From the NCBI GenBank assembly GCA_946481095.1, contig CAMLML010000012.1:1-64000 (forward strand): a stretch of DNA of 64,000 bases. Direction: 5' to 3'. The position numbers and the translations under genes were made by a program. This document shows positions 1-9,071 of the stretch, one piece after another; within the stretch, counting starts at the first letter, position 1; every line of letters starts with the position of its first letter. The stretch is from an uncultured Cellvibrio sp. GTDB taxonomy: Bacteria > Pseudomonadota > Gammaproteobacteria > Pseudomonadales > Cellvibrionaceae. Under the pieces are notes generated by a model, which was given only the letters and a program-made list of their open reading frames with translations, was not told the origin of the DNA and searched no databases.

Positions 1-149
1 TCGAGTCCTGTCGCCCAGGTTTGGCAATTAGCCAAAAAACTGTTTCCAAGATAAGAAACGCAATCCGGTTTTGCATTGGCGTGAAAACTTACCCATGAGA
101 TCCAAAATAAAAACAGGAAAGACAGCGGGTAATTTCGATAAATACTCAT
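1..149 (-). CDS. Exported protein, N-terminal part only (runs off the left edge)
   Basis: An open frame begins with ATG at 149 on the minus strand and stays open to the window edge (49 codons). The start reads MSIYRNYPLSFLFLFWISW and leads to a cleavage-like SFHANA/KPD site, a convincing Sec signal peptide. Two cysteines follow within 15 residues of the predicted cleavage site. The ribosome-binding site is weak. Too little is present to assign a family. It is divergent from the solute-binding protein gene at 287, so the 137-bp gap probably holds both promoters. Confidence 0.55.
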   Translation of the reverse strand, partial: MSIYRNYPLSFLFLFWISWVSFHANAKPDCVSYLGNSFLANCQTWATGL

Positions 150-286
150 GAGTTGATACTCGCAGTTATGGTTGGAATTTCCCGCATTCTACCTAATGCC
201 GAAGCAAAGAATCTAATCTGGACTATACTCGAAATACATGCCGTTGCCTGAATAATCTGCAGTCAGCGATAATTTTTTGGAGTTAC

Positions 287-1180
287 ATGATGGTGTCAGT
301 GCGTAAACTTTCATGCTTGTTTTTTCTTTACATTTTTTTTGTTTCCTTTGCTTATGCAGAAAATCTGGATGTGAAGTACAACAAGCCAACCAATGTGCAA
401 AGCGATTACATGCAAGGCTTGTTGAAACATGCATTGAATTATTCAGGTAAAAAATATACTTACAGCACAACCGATGAAACCTATTCCCGCCCACGAGTAA
501 TGGAGTCGGTCAAATCCGGTGAAATCACAGTGATGTGGGGTGGTACCACGGAACAAATGGAGCAAGATTTTATTCCGATAAGAATAGATGCTTACCGGGG
601 TTTGATGAGCCATCGAATTTTATTAATTCGCAAAGGTGATCAGAGTCGTTTTGATCGTGTTAATTCCTTAAGCGACTTTCAACAATTGACACTCGGACAA
701 GTAAAAACCTGGCAAGATTCTGATATTTTGGAAAAAGCAGGATTCAACGTTGTTAAAATTACCAAAAAACAAGGTTTGTTTTACATGTTGGATGGTGGCC
801 GATTTGATGGATTCCCGCGTGGTGCAAATGAAGCCTGGAATGAAATGGCTGCTTTTCCGGCTTTGCAACTGGATGTAGAAAAAAAATTGGTATTGGTTTA
901 TCCCTTGCCCACTTATTTTTTTGTGAGCAAGCACAGGCCGCAAGTTGCCAAAGATGTTGAAGAGGGTTTGGAACAAGCTATACGTGATGGTAGTTTTGAT
1001 AATTATTTTTACCAAAGCAAAGAAGTACGGGATGTGTTGCGAATTGCTGACTTGCCCAATCGAAAAGCATTTTATATACCTAATCCTTTTTTACCTAAAG
1101 CGACACCTTTGGATAGAAAAGAATTGTGGCTATCTATTGATGAGCTTCGCAAAAAATCTGAAGAAATGGGTATCCAGTAA
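287..1180 (+). CDS. Periplasmic solute-binding protein, family 3-like (paralogue A)
   Basis: A 297-residue protein with a signal peptide (residues 1 to about 24, ending FVSFAYA/EN). The remainder resembles type II periplasmic binding proteins of the SBP family 3 kind. It contains a central GLFYMLDGGRFDGFPRG-like segment followed by YPLPTYFFVSKHRP. The protein at 5119-6018 shares these landmarks (GLFWMLMGDRF, IPLPTFFFVSPQHP, DGSFD, NRK) and is a clear paralogue. A TTGGAG ribosome site lies just before ATG 287. No permease or ATPase is adjacent, so the ligand and partner are unknown. It borders the pectin cluster and may sense or bind a sugar acid or small metabolite, but that is inference from position only. 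Confidence 0.8.
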   Translation: MMVSVRKLSCLFFLYIFFVSFAYAENLDVKYNKPTNVQSDYMQGLLKHALNYSGKKYTYSTTDETYSRPRVMESVKSGEITVMWGGTTEQMEQDFIPIRIDAYRGLMSHRILLIRKGDQSRFDRVNSLSDFQQLTLGQVKTWQDSDILEKAGFNVVKITKKQGLFYMLDGGRFDGFPRGANEAWNEMAAFPALQLDVEKKLVLVYPLPTYFFVSKHRPQVAKDVEEGLEQAIRDGSFDNYFYQSKEVRDVLRIADLPNRKAFYIPNPFLPKATPLDRKELWLSIDELRKKSEEMGIQ

Positions 1181-1192
1181 CAGGCACAGTAT

Positions 1193-2209
1193 CTATTGTT
1201 TTTGATATTGTGTGTTGAATTGTGCATCCAAAAATTTTACCGCTGCATCCACTGATGGTTTTAGCCAGGGATCAAATAACCAGAATGAATGCGGAGTGTG
1301 TGGAATCTGTGTTAGCTGATAAGGAATGTTGAACGTTTTCATTTTTTCAATCATTTCTTTGTGGCCGAGACTGAACCTTTCTTCGTTGCTGATTAAAAAT
1401 AAAATGGGTGGTGTGGATTTATTCACGTAATAAATCGGTGAGGCTTGATGCCATAACTCTTTTTTCTCGTGATAACGTCCTCCAAACCAGGCGCCTGCAG
1501 CCGAAGGATTTTTTCGTGGGTCATCCTCGTAAAATCGGGCTGCTTCGGAAGTGAAATCAGATAAGCCATCAATGTTAACAATTGCCTGAACACGACTGGA
1601 AACAGGCGATTTGTGCATCTTGGGGTCGAACAATTCCAGATCATTGGTAACGCCGGTCAAACTGGCAATCTGACCTCCGGCAGATCCGCCACCTACAGCA
1701 ATTTTGTCCGGGTTTATGTGATATTTCCGCGCGTTTTTTCTTAACCAGCGAACAGCTTCCTTAACATCATGAATCGCTGCAGGATATTTTTCTTCCGGTG
1801 AAAGCCGGTAACTGATGGTGGCAGCCGCATAACCCTGTTCTGCCATGGCAATTGCAAACGCTGTAAAATTGGTTCTGTAACCGGCGCGCCAGCCACCTCC
1901 ATGAACCAAAACAATTGCGGGAAGCGTTTGTTTGGATAAATTTTTCGGCAAATACAGATCCAGTTGCAATGCACGTTTGTCATAACGAACGTAAGTGATA
2001 TTTTTTATTTCTTGTACGCTATCGGGTACTTGTCGATTGGCCACGCTGATATGCGGGTATTTTGCAATCAATTTGTCGTAGGTTGTTTCAGGTGTGTAAG
2101 TATTGTCGGGGTCGCGTATGTCGGTGATATAGTGTTGACAAGCGCATAACAAAAGTAAGCTGGTACAACCCAGTAAACGCATAATGGGTAAGCGAATCAA
2201 TAGAGTCAT
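1193..2209 (-). CDS. Lipoprotein alpha/beta-hydrolase, carbohydrate-esterase-like
   Basis: This 338-residue protein has a lipoprotein signal (LLLLCAC, lipid cysteine near residue 24), so it is probably anchored in the outer or inner membrane facing the periplasm. The fold is an alpha/beta hydrolase of the BD-FAE/acetyl-esterase type: an HGGGW oxyanion-hole motif, the nucleophile elbow GGGSAGG and a C-terminal PHTPHSFW segment carrying the likely catalytic histidine. It is divergent from the CE12 esterase gene at 2253. Together they suggest deacetylation or de-esterification of pectic polysaccharide. The substrate cannot be read from sequence. An ATG nine codons downstream is an alternative start that keeps the signal peptide. 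Confidence 0.8.
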   Translation of the reverse strand: MTLLIRLPIMRLLGCTSLLLLCACQHYITDIRDPDNTYTPETTYDKLIAKYPHISVANRQVPDSVQEIKNITYVRYDKRALQLDLYLPKNLSKQTLPAIVLVHGGGWRAGYRTNFTAFAIAMAEQGYAAATISYRLSPEEKYPAAIHDVKEAVRWLRKNARKYHINPDKIAVGGGSAGGQIASLTGVTNDLELFDPKMHKSPVSSRVQAIVNIDGLSDFTSEAARFYEDDPRKNPSAAGAWFGGRYHEKKELWHQASPIYYVNKSTPPILFLISNEERFSLGHKEMIEKMKTFNIPYQLTQIPHTPHSFWLFDPWLKPSVDAAVKFLDAQFNTQYQKQ

Positions 2210-2252
2210 GCTTGTCTGCCATTGGATAATTGATAATTTTCGGAGTTAGTTT

Positions 2253-3893
2253 ATGGAAAATAAAAATTTTAATCAAAAATTTAATAAACAATTAAACGGT
2301 TTATTTTTTTTAAAAGCCTTTTTGTTGATGACATGTGTATGGATAAATGCTTGTCATTATTTTCCCTCGCAGCACCAATCGGCGCAAAAAATGTTGCAGG
2401 GGTTCGTTGTGGAAAATTACCCCTTGGTAAATGCCAGTATTAAACTGATTGATGCCGATGGCAAAATGCTGATTGCAACCACTGATGCCAAAGGTCAGTA
2501 CTATTTACCGTTAGATAATGTCAAACCTCCATTCCTGTTAAGTGCAACGGCCAGCGGTAACGAAAAAGACTGCGTGCGTAATGATATTTTGCGACCGGTT
2601 TGTCTGGCTTCTTTTGTTGAAAATGTATCGGCACAAAAAATCCAGATTGCCAATATCAATCCATTAACCGATAGATTGGTTTCAGATGTGGCAGTTGCCA
2701 AAGGTTTCATCGGACCGCAACAATGGCTGAACAGTGGAAAAATCGGTGAATATCAGCATCAATGGTTTGAGCAGGCATTGGCCAACCAGAATCGGGGATT
2801 TGCCGACGCATTCATGACATTAAACTTGCTGCAACAAAATAGTCAATTCAATCCAGTCACCTACAAGCCGGAACAACATAAAAAATTATTAAGTTTGTTT
2901 TCACTTTTACATCACAATCGAAATTATGATAACAACACAGGTGAAACCGGTCATACCACTTTAAGTGATGCCGGCTTTCGACCACTTGTGGGGTTATTCG
3001 CTACTGGCGCCTATGAAAAATTTGATTTGCAGTTAGCCAGCATATCAGCGAATAAAATTAACCATGCCAGGCGCAGAATTTTTATTGTGGGTGATTCAAC
3101 TTCTGCTATGTATGAACAACTTCGTTTTCCCCGTCAAGGTTGGGGGCAAGCGCTCGCAGAAATTTATGCTTCACGTGATGATGTGGCGATAGTGGTGGGG
3201 TCTCGTGCAGGAAGAAGCTCCAGGGATTTTTACAACGGGCGTTGGTTTGCACAAATGGAATCGTTTATTCGGCCAGGTGATTTTGTATTAATTGCTCACG
3301 GACACAACGATCAAAATTGTGATGCAGCAAAGCCGGTGCGTGGATTGGCTGATGTCAGGAATCTGTGTACTTATCCCGATAATGATAAAGGCGAAGCTCA
3401 ATTTCCTGTTGGCAAGCCGGAATTATCCTTCCAGAAATCGTTGGCGAACTATATTGAAATTGTGCGGGGCAAATCAGCGTTCCCGATTTTGGTTACACCT
3501 TCTACCCGAATTAAAAACTCTGAAGGTTTGCAACAAGCGCCAGTCGTTCACAGTCATTTCACACGGCAAAAATCCGGCAGTGAATTTTTATTTATTGGTG
3601 ATTACAGCGCGACTATAAAAAATACCGCGTTGAAAAATCATGTTCCTTTGATTGATCTGGAATTGGCGAGTATCGATTTCGCCAATCAAGCAGGAGAGCC
3701 CGGATGGAAAAATTATTGGTTGGTGATAGATCCTGCCATCAATCCATTTTATGCAAACAATATGGCGGGTAGTCAGCAAGTTCCCGATGGCACCCACTTT
3801 CAGGCTGCAGGTGCGCAGGCTATGGCTAAGATACTGATTGAATTGATAAACAAACACCCGCAATTAAAAGATATACAAAGTTATTTGAATTAA
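2253..3893 (+). CDS. Rhamnogalacturonan acetylesterase-like SGNH lipoprotein (CE12 type)
   Basis: A 546-residue protein. The N-terminus carries a long lipoprotein signal ending VWINAC. Residues about 50-110 look like a carboxypeptidase-regulatory-like beta-sandwich (LIDADGKMLIATTDAKGQYY). From about residue 275 there is an SGNH/GDSL hydrolase: GDST with nucleophile S282, the GHNDQ block, and the C-terminal DGTH block (D512, H515). This arrangement matches carbohydrate esterase family 12, which removes acetyl groups from rhamnogalacturonan I. A CGGAG site precedes ATG 2253. Its neighbour is a pectate lyase. The large N-terminal extension (about 270 residues before the catalytic domain) is longer than in a minimal CE12 enzyme and its middle part is unassigned. 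Confidence 0.85.
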   Translation: MENKNFNQKFNKQLNGLFFLKAFLLMTCVWINACHYFPSQHQSAQKMLQGFVVENYPLVNASIKLIDADGKMLIATTDAKGQYYLPLDNVKPPFLLSATASGNEKDCVRNDILRPVCLASFVENVSAQKIQIANINPLTDRLVSDVAVAKGFIGPQQWLNSGKIGEYQHQWFEQALANQNRGFADAFMTLNLLQQNSQFNPVTYKPEQHKKLLSLFSLLHHNRNYDNNTGETGHTTLSDAGFRPLVGLFATGAYEKFDLQLASISANKINHARRRIFIVGDSTSAMYEQLRFPRQGWGQALAEIYASRDDVAIVVGSRAGRSSRDFYNGRWFAQMESFIRPGDFVLIAHGHNDQNCDAAKPVRGLADVRNLCTYPDNDKGEAQFPVGKPELSFQKSLANYIEIVRGKSAFPILVTPSTRIKNSEGLQQAPVVHSHFTRQKSGSEFLFIGDYSATIKNTALKNHVPLIDLELASIDFANQAGEPGWKNYWLVIDPAINPFYANNMAGSQQVPDGTHFQAAGAQAMAKILIELINKHPQLKDIQSYLN

Positions 3894-3946
3894 AATACAA
3901 AAAACGCTATACAATTCTGATCATTACAAAAAATTCGGTATTCGGT

Positions 3947-5113
3947 ATGTGTATATTCAGAAGAGTGTTAAGTATTGTTTTTTTGCTTCTATTTTCGTTA
4001 TCGGCTTCAGCCAATACACCCGAATGGGAAAAGTATTATGAAGCGTCGGCAAAAATTTTAAAAAAAGATCAGGAGTTTTTGGAAAAAGAATTGGAGAGTC
4101 TCAAACTGGATAAACCCAATCTCCCTGAAGCCACAAAAGAGTTTGGTTTTGAAATTATCCAGCCATCGGATTGGTTTTTGAGTGAAGAAGGCAAGCGGGT
4201 TATGTCGGTGATACTTTCTTTCCAAACACCGTCCGGTGGTTGGTCCAAACGTACCGATATGGCAAAGCAACCTCGTCAGCCCGGACAGTCGTTTGGTGTA
4301 GAGGAAGAATACATTCCCACTTTTGATAACGGTGCAACCAGTACACAGATGAAGTTACTGGCTCGCGCTTATTCCTTATCGGGTGATAAATCCTATCGTG
4401 CTGCATTTGATCGTGGCTTGGGTTTTATTATTCAGGCGCAATATCCCAATGGTGGTTGGCCTCAAAGTTTCCCGCTGCGCGGCGGTTATCATGATCACAT
4501 TACCTACAACGATGCCCTGATGCGTGACCTGATGGTGATACTCAACTCGGTTGTACTCGCCAGAAATGAATATTCATTTGTGACTTCCAAACAGCGTAAC
4601 GCGGCTAAAAAAAGCTTGAGTCTGGCGATTGATTGTGTGCTTAAAACACAGGTAGTGGTTGATGGCCAGTTGACTGTTTGGGGTGCACAACATGATGCCA
4701 GCACGCTTGCACCTGCAAAAGCACGTGCTTATGAAATGCCTGCGCTGACCAGCTCGGAAAGTGTGTTTATTGTGGATTTTTTAATGGATCTTGATAGTCC
4801 GTCTGCCGAAGTCGTCAAGTCTGTACATCAGGCCGCAAAATGGTACGAAAAAACCAAGATATCAGGTAAAACCTGGACCCGAGGTGCCAAACAATTGGTG
4901 AGTAATCCCAAAGCTCCACCCTTGTGGTCACGTTTTTATGAAATAGGAACCAATAAGCCCATATTTGGTGATCGCGATAATTCCATTCATTACGATCTGA
5001 CAAAAGTATCTGAAGAAAGGCTGCAGGGATATGCCTGGTACACCACGGCACCCAATCAAATTCTGGCGAAGTACGCTTTTTGGAAAAAACAATATCCTGA
5101 GCAAAGCGAATAA
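3947..5113 (+). CDS. Secreted pectate lyase, polysaccharide lyase family 10
   Basis: A 388-residue protein with a signal peptide cleaved after SASA (residue 22). The rest matches the PelA/Pel-15E type of PL10 pectate lyase: SGGWSKRTDM, PTFDNGATSTQM, YPNGGWPQSFP, ITYNDALMRDLM and the ARAYEMPAL segment with conserved arginines. These enzymes cleave polygalacturonate by calcium-dependent beta-elimination, giving unsaturated galacturonides. It has no carbohydrate-binding module, unlike some larger Cellvibrio PL10 enzymes, and the length fits a lone catalytic domain. It lies 53 bp after the CE12 gene and may be cotranscribed. Its last codons form half of a palindrome shared with the convergent gene. 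Confidence 0.92.
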   Translation: MCIFRRVLSIVFLLLFSLSASANTPEWEKYYEASAKILKKDQEFLEKELESLKLDKPNLPEATKEFGFEIIQPSDWFLSEEGKRVMSVILSFQTPSGGWSKRTDMAKQPRQPGQSFGVEEEYIPTFDNGATSTQMKLLARAYSLSGDKSYRAAFDRGLGFIIQAQYPNGGWPQSFPLRGGYHDHITYNDALMRDLMVILNSVVLARNEYSFVTSKQRNAAKKSLSLAIDCVLKTQVVVDGQLTVWGAQHDASTLAPAKARAYEMPALTSSESVFIVDFLMDLDSPSAEVVKSVHQAAKWYEKTKISGKTWTRGAKQLVSNPKAPPLWSRFYEIGTNKPIFGDRDNSIHYDLTKVSEERLQGYAWYTTAPNQILAKYAFWKKQYPEQSE

Positions 5114-5129
5114 TTTTCTTATTCGCTTT
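5103..5129. terminator. Bidirectional palindrome formed by the ends of two convergent genes
   Basis: Perfect 11-bp inverted repeat AAAGCGAATAA / TTATTCGCTTT with loop TTTTC. Each arm is the last codons plus stop (AGC GAA TAA) of one gene: the pectate lyase on plus and the solute-binding protein on minus, which both end in Ser-Glu. The stem is followed on plus by TTTTGCC and on minus by a short T stretch. It probably acts as a compact bidirectional terminator. Confidence 0.5.
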
Positions 5130-6018
5130 TGCCAGCTTTGCGTTTTTTGTATTCCACTTCATCGCCGGGTTTGTACCAGTAATGTGCTACATCCAGAGGC
5201 ACTTCTTTTGGAAGTGTCTCGTTGGCGACTGGAAAAATTTTGCGATTTTGCAGTTTGGCTTCTTCAATCATCTTTAAATGATAATCATAAAAAATTTCAT
5301 CAAAAGAACCATCGGCAAGCATCATTTCCAGACCGGTTTTTATTCTTTCCGCCAGTTTGGGGTGTTGTGGCGAGACAAAAAAGAAAGTGGGTAATGGAAT
5401 ATAAAGTGCCAGAGTTTCCTCAATTCTCATATCGGGAAATAGGTGTTGATGTGAGGCCAATTCCGATGGTGCTTCATTAATTCCTCTGGCAAAGGTCTGA
5501 AATCTATCACCCATGAGCATCCAGAAAAGTCCTTCCAGTTTTGTTGTTGCCACTACATCAAAACCGGCTGTGCGCATTACCTTGGTGGTTGACCATTGTG
5601 TGCCTGACCCTGTCTTTATTTTTTTCAATTCTTCAATGCTGGTAATTTTGGATAAAGCGGGCTGACTGTCTTTTGATATCAGGAAAATTCTGTAGCCGGT
5701 AATGCCTTTGTTGACCGGAATATAGATAGGAATCAGGCTGCTAACCCATTCGGCTTTTGCAGTTTCCGCTGCAATATGAATATTGTCGCCTTTGATCAAT
5801 TCGGTTAAGGCTCTGTCACGTGACATGACATCGGTTGCGTGTTTGAGTTGTGCTGCTCCGTATTGGCTTTCGGTAATTTTCAACAGGTGTTTCAGGACAA
5901 GTTCGGCATGCTCATAGCGTATATCAGTCGCAGATTCTGGTTTGGTAGTCAGTACATCCATCGCCAGCAGGTTTCCTGCCAGAGCTAAAGAAAAAATAGC
6001 AGCCAGAATTGATTTCAT
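5119..6018 (-). CDS. Periplasmic solute-binding protein, family 3-like (paralogue B)
   Basis: A 299-residue paralogue of the protein at 287-1180. The start is set at ATG 6018, giving a canonical signal peptide (MKSILAAIFSLALAGNLLA). The frame extends seven codons upstream to a TTG, but that start would bury the signal peptide, so it is not preferred. Shared landmarks with paralogue A include GLFWMLMGDRFQTFARG, LYIPLPTFFFVS and DGSFDEIFY. No transporter permease is nearby. It is convergent with the pectate lyase, 5 bp between stops. A role in binding a product of pectin breakdown is possible but unproven. Confidence 0.8.
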   Translation of the reverse strand: MKSILAAIFSLALAGNLLAMDVLTTKPESATDIRYEHAELVLKHLLKITESQYGAAQLKHATDVMSRDRALTELIKGDNIHIAAETAKAEWVSSLIPIYIPVNKGITGYRIFLISKDSQPALSKITSIEELKKIKTGSGTQWSTTKVMRTAGFDVVATTKLEGLFWMLMGDRFQTFARGINEAPSELASHQHLFPDMRIEETLALYIPLPTFFFVSPQHPKLAERIKTGLEMMLADGSFDEIFYDYHLKMIEEAKLQNRKIFPVANETLPKEVPLDVAHYWYKPGDEVEYKKRKAGKSE

Positions 6019-6088
6019 ATGCAACTTAACCCTGATCAAACATTGGATTAACCAAGTTTAGATGAGAAATTGAGTATGGGAATGAAAT

Positions 6089-6117
6089 AAAAAATGCCGC
6101 TCATGGCGGCATTTTTT
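6089..6117. terminator. Intrinsic terminator after exuT
   Basis: Perfect 12-bp stem AAAAAATGCCGC / GCGGCATTTTTT around loop TCATG. On the minus strand the stem ends in a T run, as expected for the end of the exuT transcript, whose stop is 18 bp away. Confidence 0.8.
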
Positions 6118-6134
6118 TAGGGTGAGCTGTGTGA

Positions 6135-7544
6135 TTACAGGTCAGTGATGGGTTTGTATTTGGGCACCAGCATACGCATGACAAACCAGGCAATCAGGTA
6201 GGCAACAGCACATATGGCAAACATAATGGTGTAACCCATGGAAATATTGCCTGCTTTTTCGAAGTGATCGAATAAAACGCCACCCAACTTGTTTAACAAC
6301 ACGCCACCCATGCCACCTGCAAAACCACCGATTCCGACAACAGAACCTACCGCTTTCTTGGGAAACATATCAGAGACGGTTGTAAAAATATTGGCTGACC
6401 AAGCTTGGTGAGCTGAAGCGCCAACAGCAATCAGTAAAACAGGGATCCAGAAAGAAATGTGACCGAGCGGCTGGGCCAGAAGAACAACCAACGGGAAAAG
6501 CGCAATAACGAGCATAGCTGTACGACGTGCGTTGAAAGCATCCATACCCCTTTTAATAAAGTAGGCCGGAAATGCACCACCACCAATACTGCCTATCATG
6601 GTGAGTGTGTAAATCAGTGCGATAGGTAATGCAATTTCTGTTTTTTGCATACCGTATTGAGCGCTGAGATAAATGGGTAACCAAAACAGGAAAAACCACC
6701 AGACGCCATCAGTCATGAATTTTCCGAATGCGAATGCCCAGGTTTGTCGGTAACCCAGCAGTGTTCCCCACGAAGTCTTTACTTCATCCCCGGTATTCTC
6801 GGCAGCATCGACATCAGAGTTGATATAAGCCAACTCCGATGGTTTCAGGCGCTTTTGCTCACTGGGTTTGTCATACCATACCCACCAGAAACCTATCCAT
6901 GCAAAACCAATGATACCTACGGCAATAAAGGCCCATTCCCATCCCCACATAACACCGATTACGGGTACTGTCAGAGGGGCCAGAATTGCGCCCACATTGG
7001 CACCCGAATTGAAAATACCTGTGGCAAAAGAGCGTTCTTTTTTCGGGAAATATTCAGCGGTGGCTTTGATCGCCGCAGGGAAGTTACCTGCTTCACCAAA
7101 AGCCAGAACTGCACGTGCAATCATAAAGCCTGCAACTGAGTAGGCAGTGATGGCGGCGGCTCCATTGACTGTGCCATTTTCCTGATTGATGTCGGCCAGC
7201 CCAATCCAGCTCAATACTGTGTAGAAAGCAGCGCCCATGTCATAAGCGAATGCATGGATGGCGGCGCCAAAAGACCAGATCGCAATTGCCCATATATATC
7301 CATTTTTGGTGCCGAATTTATCGATGAATCTACCTGCAAACACCATGGAGACGGCGTATACAAAAGTAAACAACGAAGTAATGTTGCCGTAGTCGTTATT
7401 GTTCCATGCATAAAGTTGCATCAGCTCGGGTGATAACAGGCTGAGTACCTGGCGATCAAGATAGTTGACTGTTGTGGCAAAAAATAACAATCCACATATT
7501 GTCCAGCGATAATTTCCCACAGCGTTTTGTGTTGAATGGTTCAT
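6135..7544 (-). CDS. exuT: Hexuronate transporter, MFS anion:cation symporter family (ExuT-like)
   Basis: An integral membrane protein of 469 residues with twelve predicted hydrophobic segments. The early motif TVNYLDRQVLSLL and the loop GRFIDKFGTKNGY are typical of the anion:cation symporter family, and MFS members with this N-terminus transport hexuronates such as galacturonate and glucuronate. The start is set at ATG 7544 behind an AAAGAAG site. The frame continues to 7595, but that would reach into the uxaC terminator. It follows uxaC (uronate isomerase) on the same strand, so uptake and first catabolic step are side by side. A related ligand, such as an aldonate, cannot be excluded. Confidence 0.85.
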   Translation of the reverse strand: MNHSTQNAVGNYRWTICGLLFFATTVNYLDRQVLSLLSPELMQLYAWNNNDYGNITSLFTFVYAVSMVFAGRFIDKFGTKNGYIWAIAIWSFGAAIHAFAYDMGAAFYTVLSWIGLADINQENGTVNGAAAITAYSVAGFMIARAVLAFGEAGNFPAAIKATAEYFPKKERSFATGIFNSGANVGAILAPLTVPVIGVMWGWEWAFIAVGIIGFAWIGFWWVWYDKPSEQKRLKPSELAYINSDVDAAENTGDEVKTSWGTLLGYRQTWAFAFGKFMTDGVWWFFLFWLPIYLSAQYGMQKTEIALPIALIYTLTMIGSIGGGAFPAYFIKRGMDAFNARRTAMLVIALFPLVVLLAQPLGHISFWIPVLLIAVGASAHQAWSANIFTTVSDMFPKKAVGSVVGIGGFAGGMGGVLLNKLGGVLFDHFEKAGNISMGYTIMFAICAVAYLIAWFVMRMLVPKYKPITDL

Positions 7545-7600
7545 ATTATTCACTTCTTTATAGTTTTCATTTAATTTCATTAATGACGTCAACAAAAAAT

Positions 7601-7649
7601 AAATCTCTGATCTTCTACCTTGTTCAACAAGGTAGAAGATCAGAGATTT
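7601..7649 (-). terminator. Very long hairpin terminator after uxaC
   Basis: A perfect inverted repeat with 24-nt arms (7601-7624 and 7626-7649) and a single central base. It lies 6 bp past the uxaC stop. Reading the minus strand, the hairpin is followed by ATTTATTTTTTGTT, the expected T tract. The stem is far longer than a usual terminator needs and it also sits in the 5' leader of exuT. Confidence 0.75.
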
Positions 7650-7655
7650 TGCTGA

Positions 7656-9071
7656 TTAATCAGGTACTACAAAAGGAAAATAGGCTTTGGCATTGTTGAA
7701 ACAGATGTCCTGAATCATTTTGCCGACCATTTTTGTGTCGTTGGGTACCAAGCCTTTTGCCATGTCACGGCCAAAAATTCCGCACAAAATTCTGCGGAAA
7801 TATTCATGTCGTGAATAGCTCAGGAAGCTGCGACTGTCAGTCAGCATACCCACAAAGCGGCTCAAAAGACCTAATTGACTCAGGGCTTCAATTTGACGGG
7901 TCATGCCCTCCATTTGATCGAGGAACCACCAACCACTGCCGAACTGGATCTTGCCAGCAGATGAACCATCCTGGAAATTACCGATCATGGTACCCAGAAC
8001 TTCATTGTCACGTGGGTTCAGGTTGTAAAGTATGGTCTTGGCCAATTTGTTCTGATCATCAAGACGACCCAAAAATTTTGCCAGTGGTTTTGCGTAGTTG
8101 TGGTCACCAATGGAATCAAAACCTGTGTCTGGACCAAGTGTGCGATAGAGTCGAGGGTTGTTATTGCGGATCGCCCCTATGTGAAATTGTTGCACCCAAC
8201 CTTTGGCGTGATCCTGTAGTGCAAATTCCACCATCATGGCCGATTGAAATTTCTCGATTTCAATTGCATCCAGATCTTTGTTGCTACGGATTTTCAGGAA
8301 GATTTGTTTGATTTCAGCATCCGTGTAGTCGGCGGCGTAAACAGTTTCCAGTCCGTGGTCGGACAGGCGGCATCCATTTGCATGGAAATAGTCGTGGCGA
8401 ATGTTCAATGCTTTCATCAGATCATCAAAAGTTTTGATATCGACATCGGCAACAGCTGCCAAACGATCTATATATTTGTTGTAGGATTCTGCATTTTCCA
8501 CTGCCATGGCACGGTCAGGGCGCCAGGTAGGTAACATCGCAGTTTTGAATGATTTATCAGCGGCTGTGGTTTTGTGATGGGCCAAATCATGTATCGGGTC
8601 ATCTGTTGTACAAACCAGTTTGACTTTGGCTTGTGTCATTAAGCCGCGCGCAGAGAATTCGGGGGTGGACAATAATGCATTACATTCATCCCAGGTGCGT
8701 TTGGCAGTACCGGAGTCCAATAAGCGATCTGTGATGCCGAAAGGTTTTCGCAGTTCCAGATGTGTCCAGTGGTATAAGGGATTGCGTAATGTATAGGGAA
8801 CAGTGGCACACCATTGTTCAAACTTTTCCCAGTCGCCAGCGTCACCAGTACAGTAGCGTTCATCAACACCGTTTGAGCGCATGGCCCGCCATTTGTAATG
8901 GTCACCGGCCAGCCAGACTTCATATAGATTGCGGAATTGTTTGTTTGCGCCTACTTGCTCCGGAGGGAGGTGACAGTGGTAGTCAATGATAGGCATGTCT
9001 TTGGCGTACTCGTGAAACAACACCTTGGCTTGAGGTGTATCGAGCAAAAAATCGTCGTGGATAAAACTCAT
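7656..9071 (-). CDS. uxaC: Uronate isomerase
   Basis: A 471-residue enzyme, the usual length for UxaC. It isomerises D-galacturonate to D-tagaturonate and D-glucuronate to D-fructuronate in the cytoplasm, the first step of hexuronate catabolism. The metal-binding H32-C-H34 motif sits in DYHCHLPPEQ, and family landmarks such as DHYKWRAMR and HWTHLELRKPFG follow. A long 5' gap separates it from the divergent TrpD-like gene. The next catabolic genes (uxaB, uxaA, kdgK) are not in this window. Confidence 0.95.
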   Translation of the reverse strand: MSFIHDDFLLDTPQAKVLFHEYAKDMPIIDYHCHLPPEQVGANKQFRNLYEVWLAGDHYKWRAMRSNGVDERYCTGDAGDWEKFEQWCATVPYTLRNPLYHWTHLELRKPFGITDRLLDSGTAKRTWDECNALLSTPEFSARGLMTQAKVKLVCTTDDPIHDLAHHKTTAADKSFKTAMLPTWRPDRAMAVENAESYNKYIDRLAAVADVDIKTFDDLMKALNIRHDYFHANGCRLSDHGLETVYAADYTDAEIKQIFLKIRSNKDLDAIEIEKFQSAMMVEFALQDHAKGWVQQFHIGAIRNNNPRLYRTLGPDTGFDSIGDHNYAKPLAKFLGRLDDQNKLAKTILYNLNPRDNEVLGTMIGNFQDGSSAGKIQFGSGWWFLDQMEGMTRQIEALSQLGLLSRFVGMLTDSRSFLSYSRHEYFRRILCGIFGRDMAKGLVPNDTKMVGKMIQDICFNNAKAYFPFVVPD

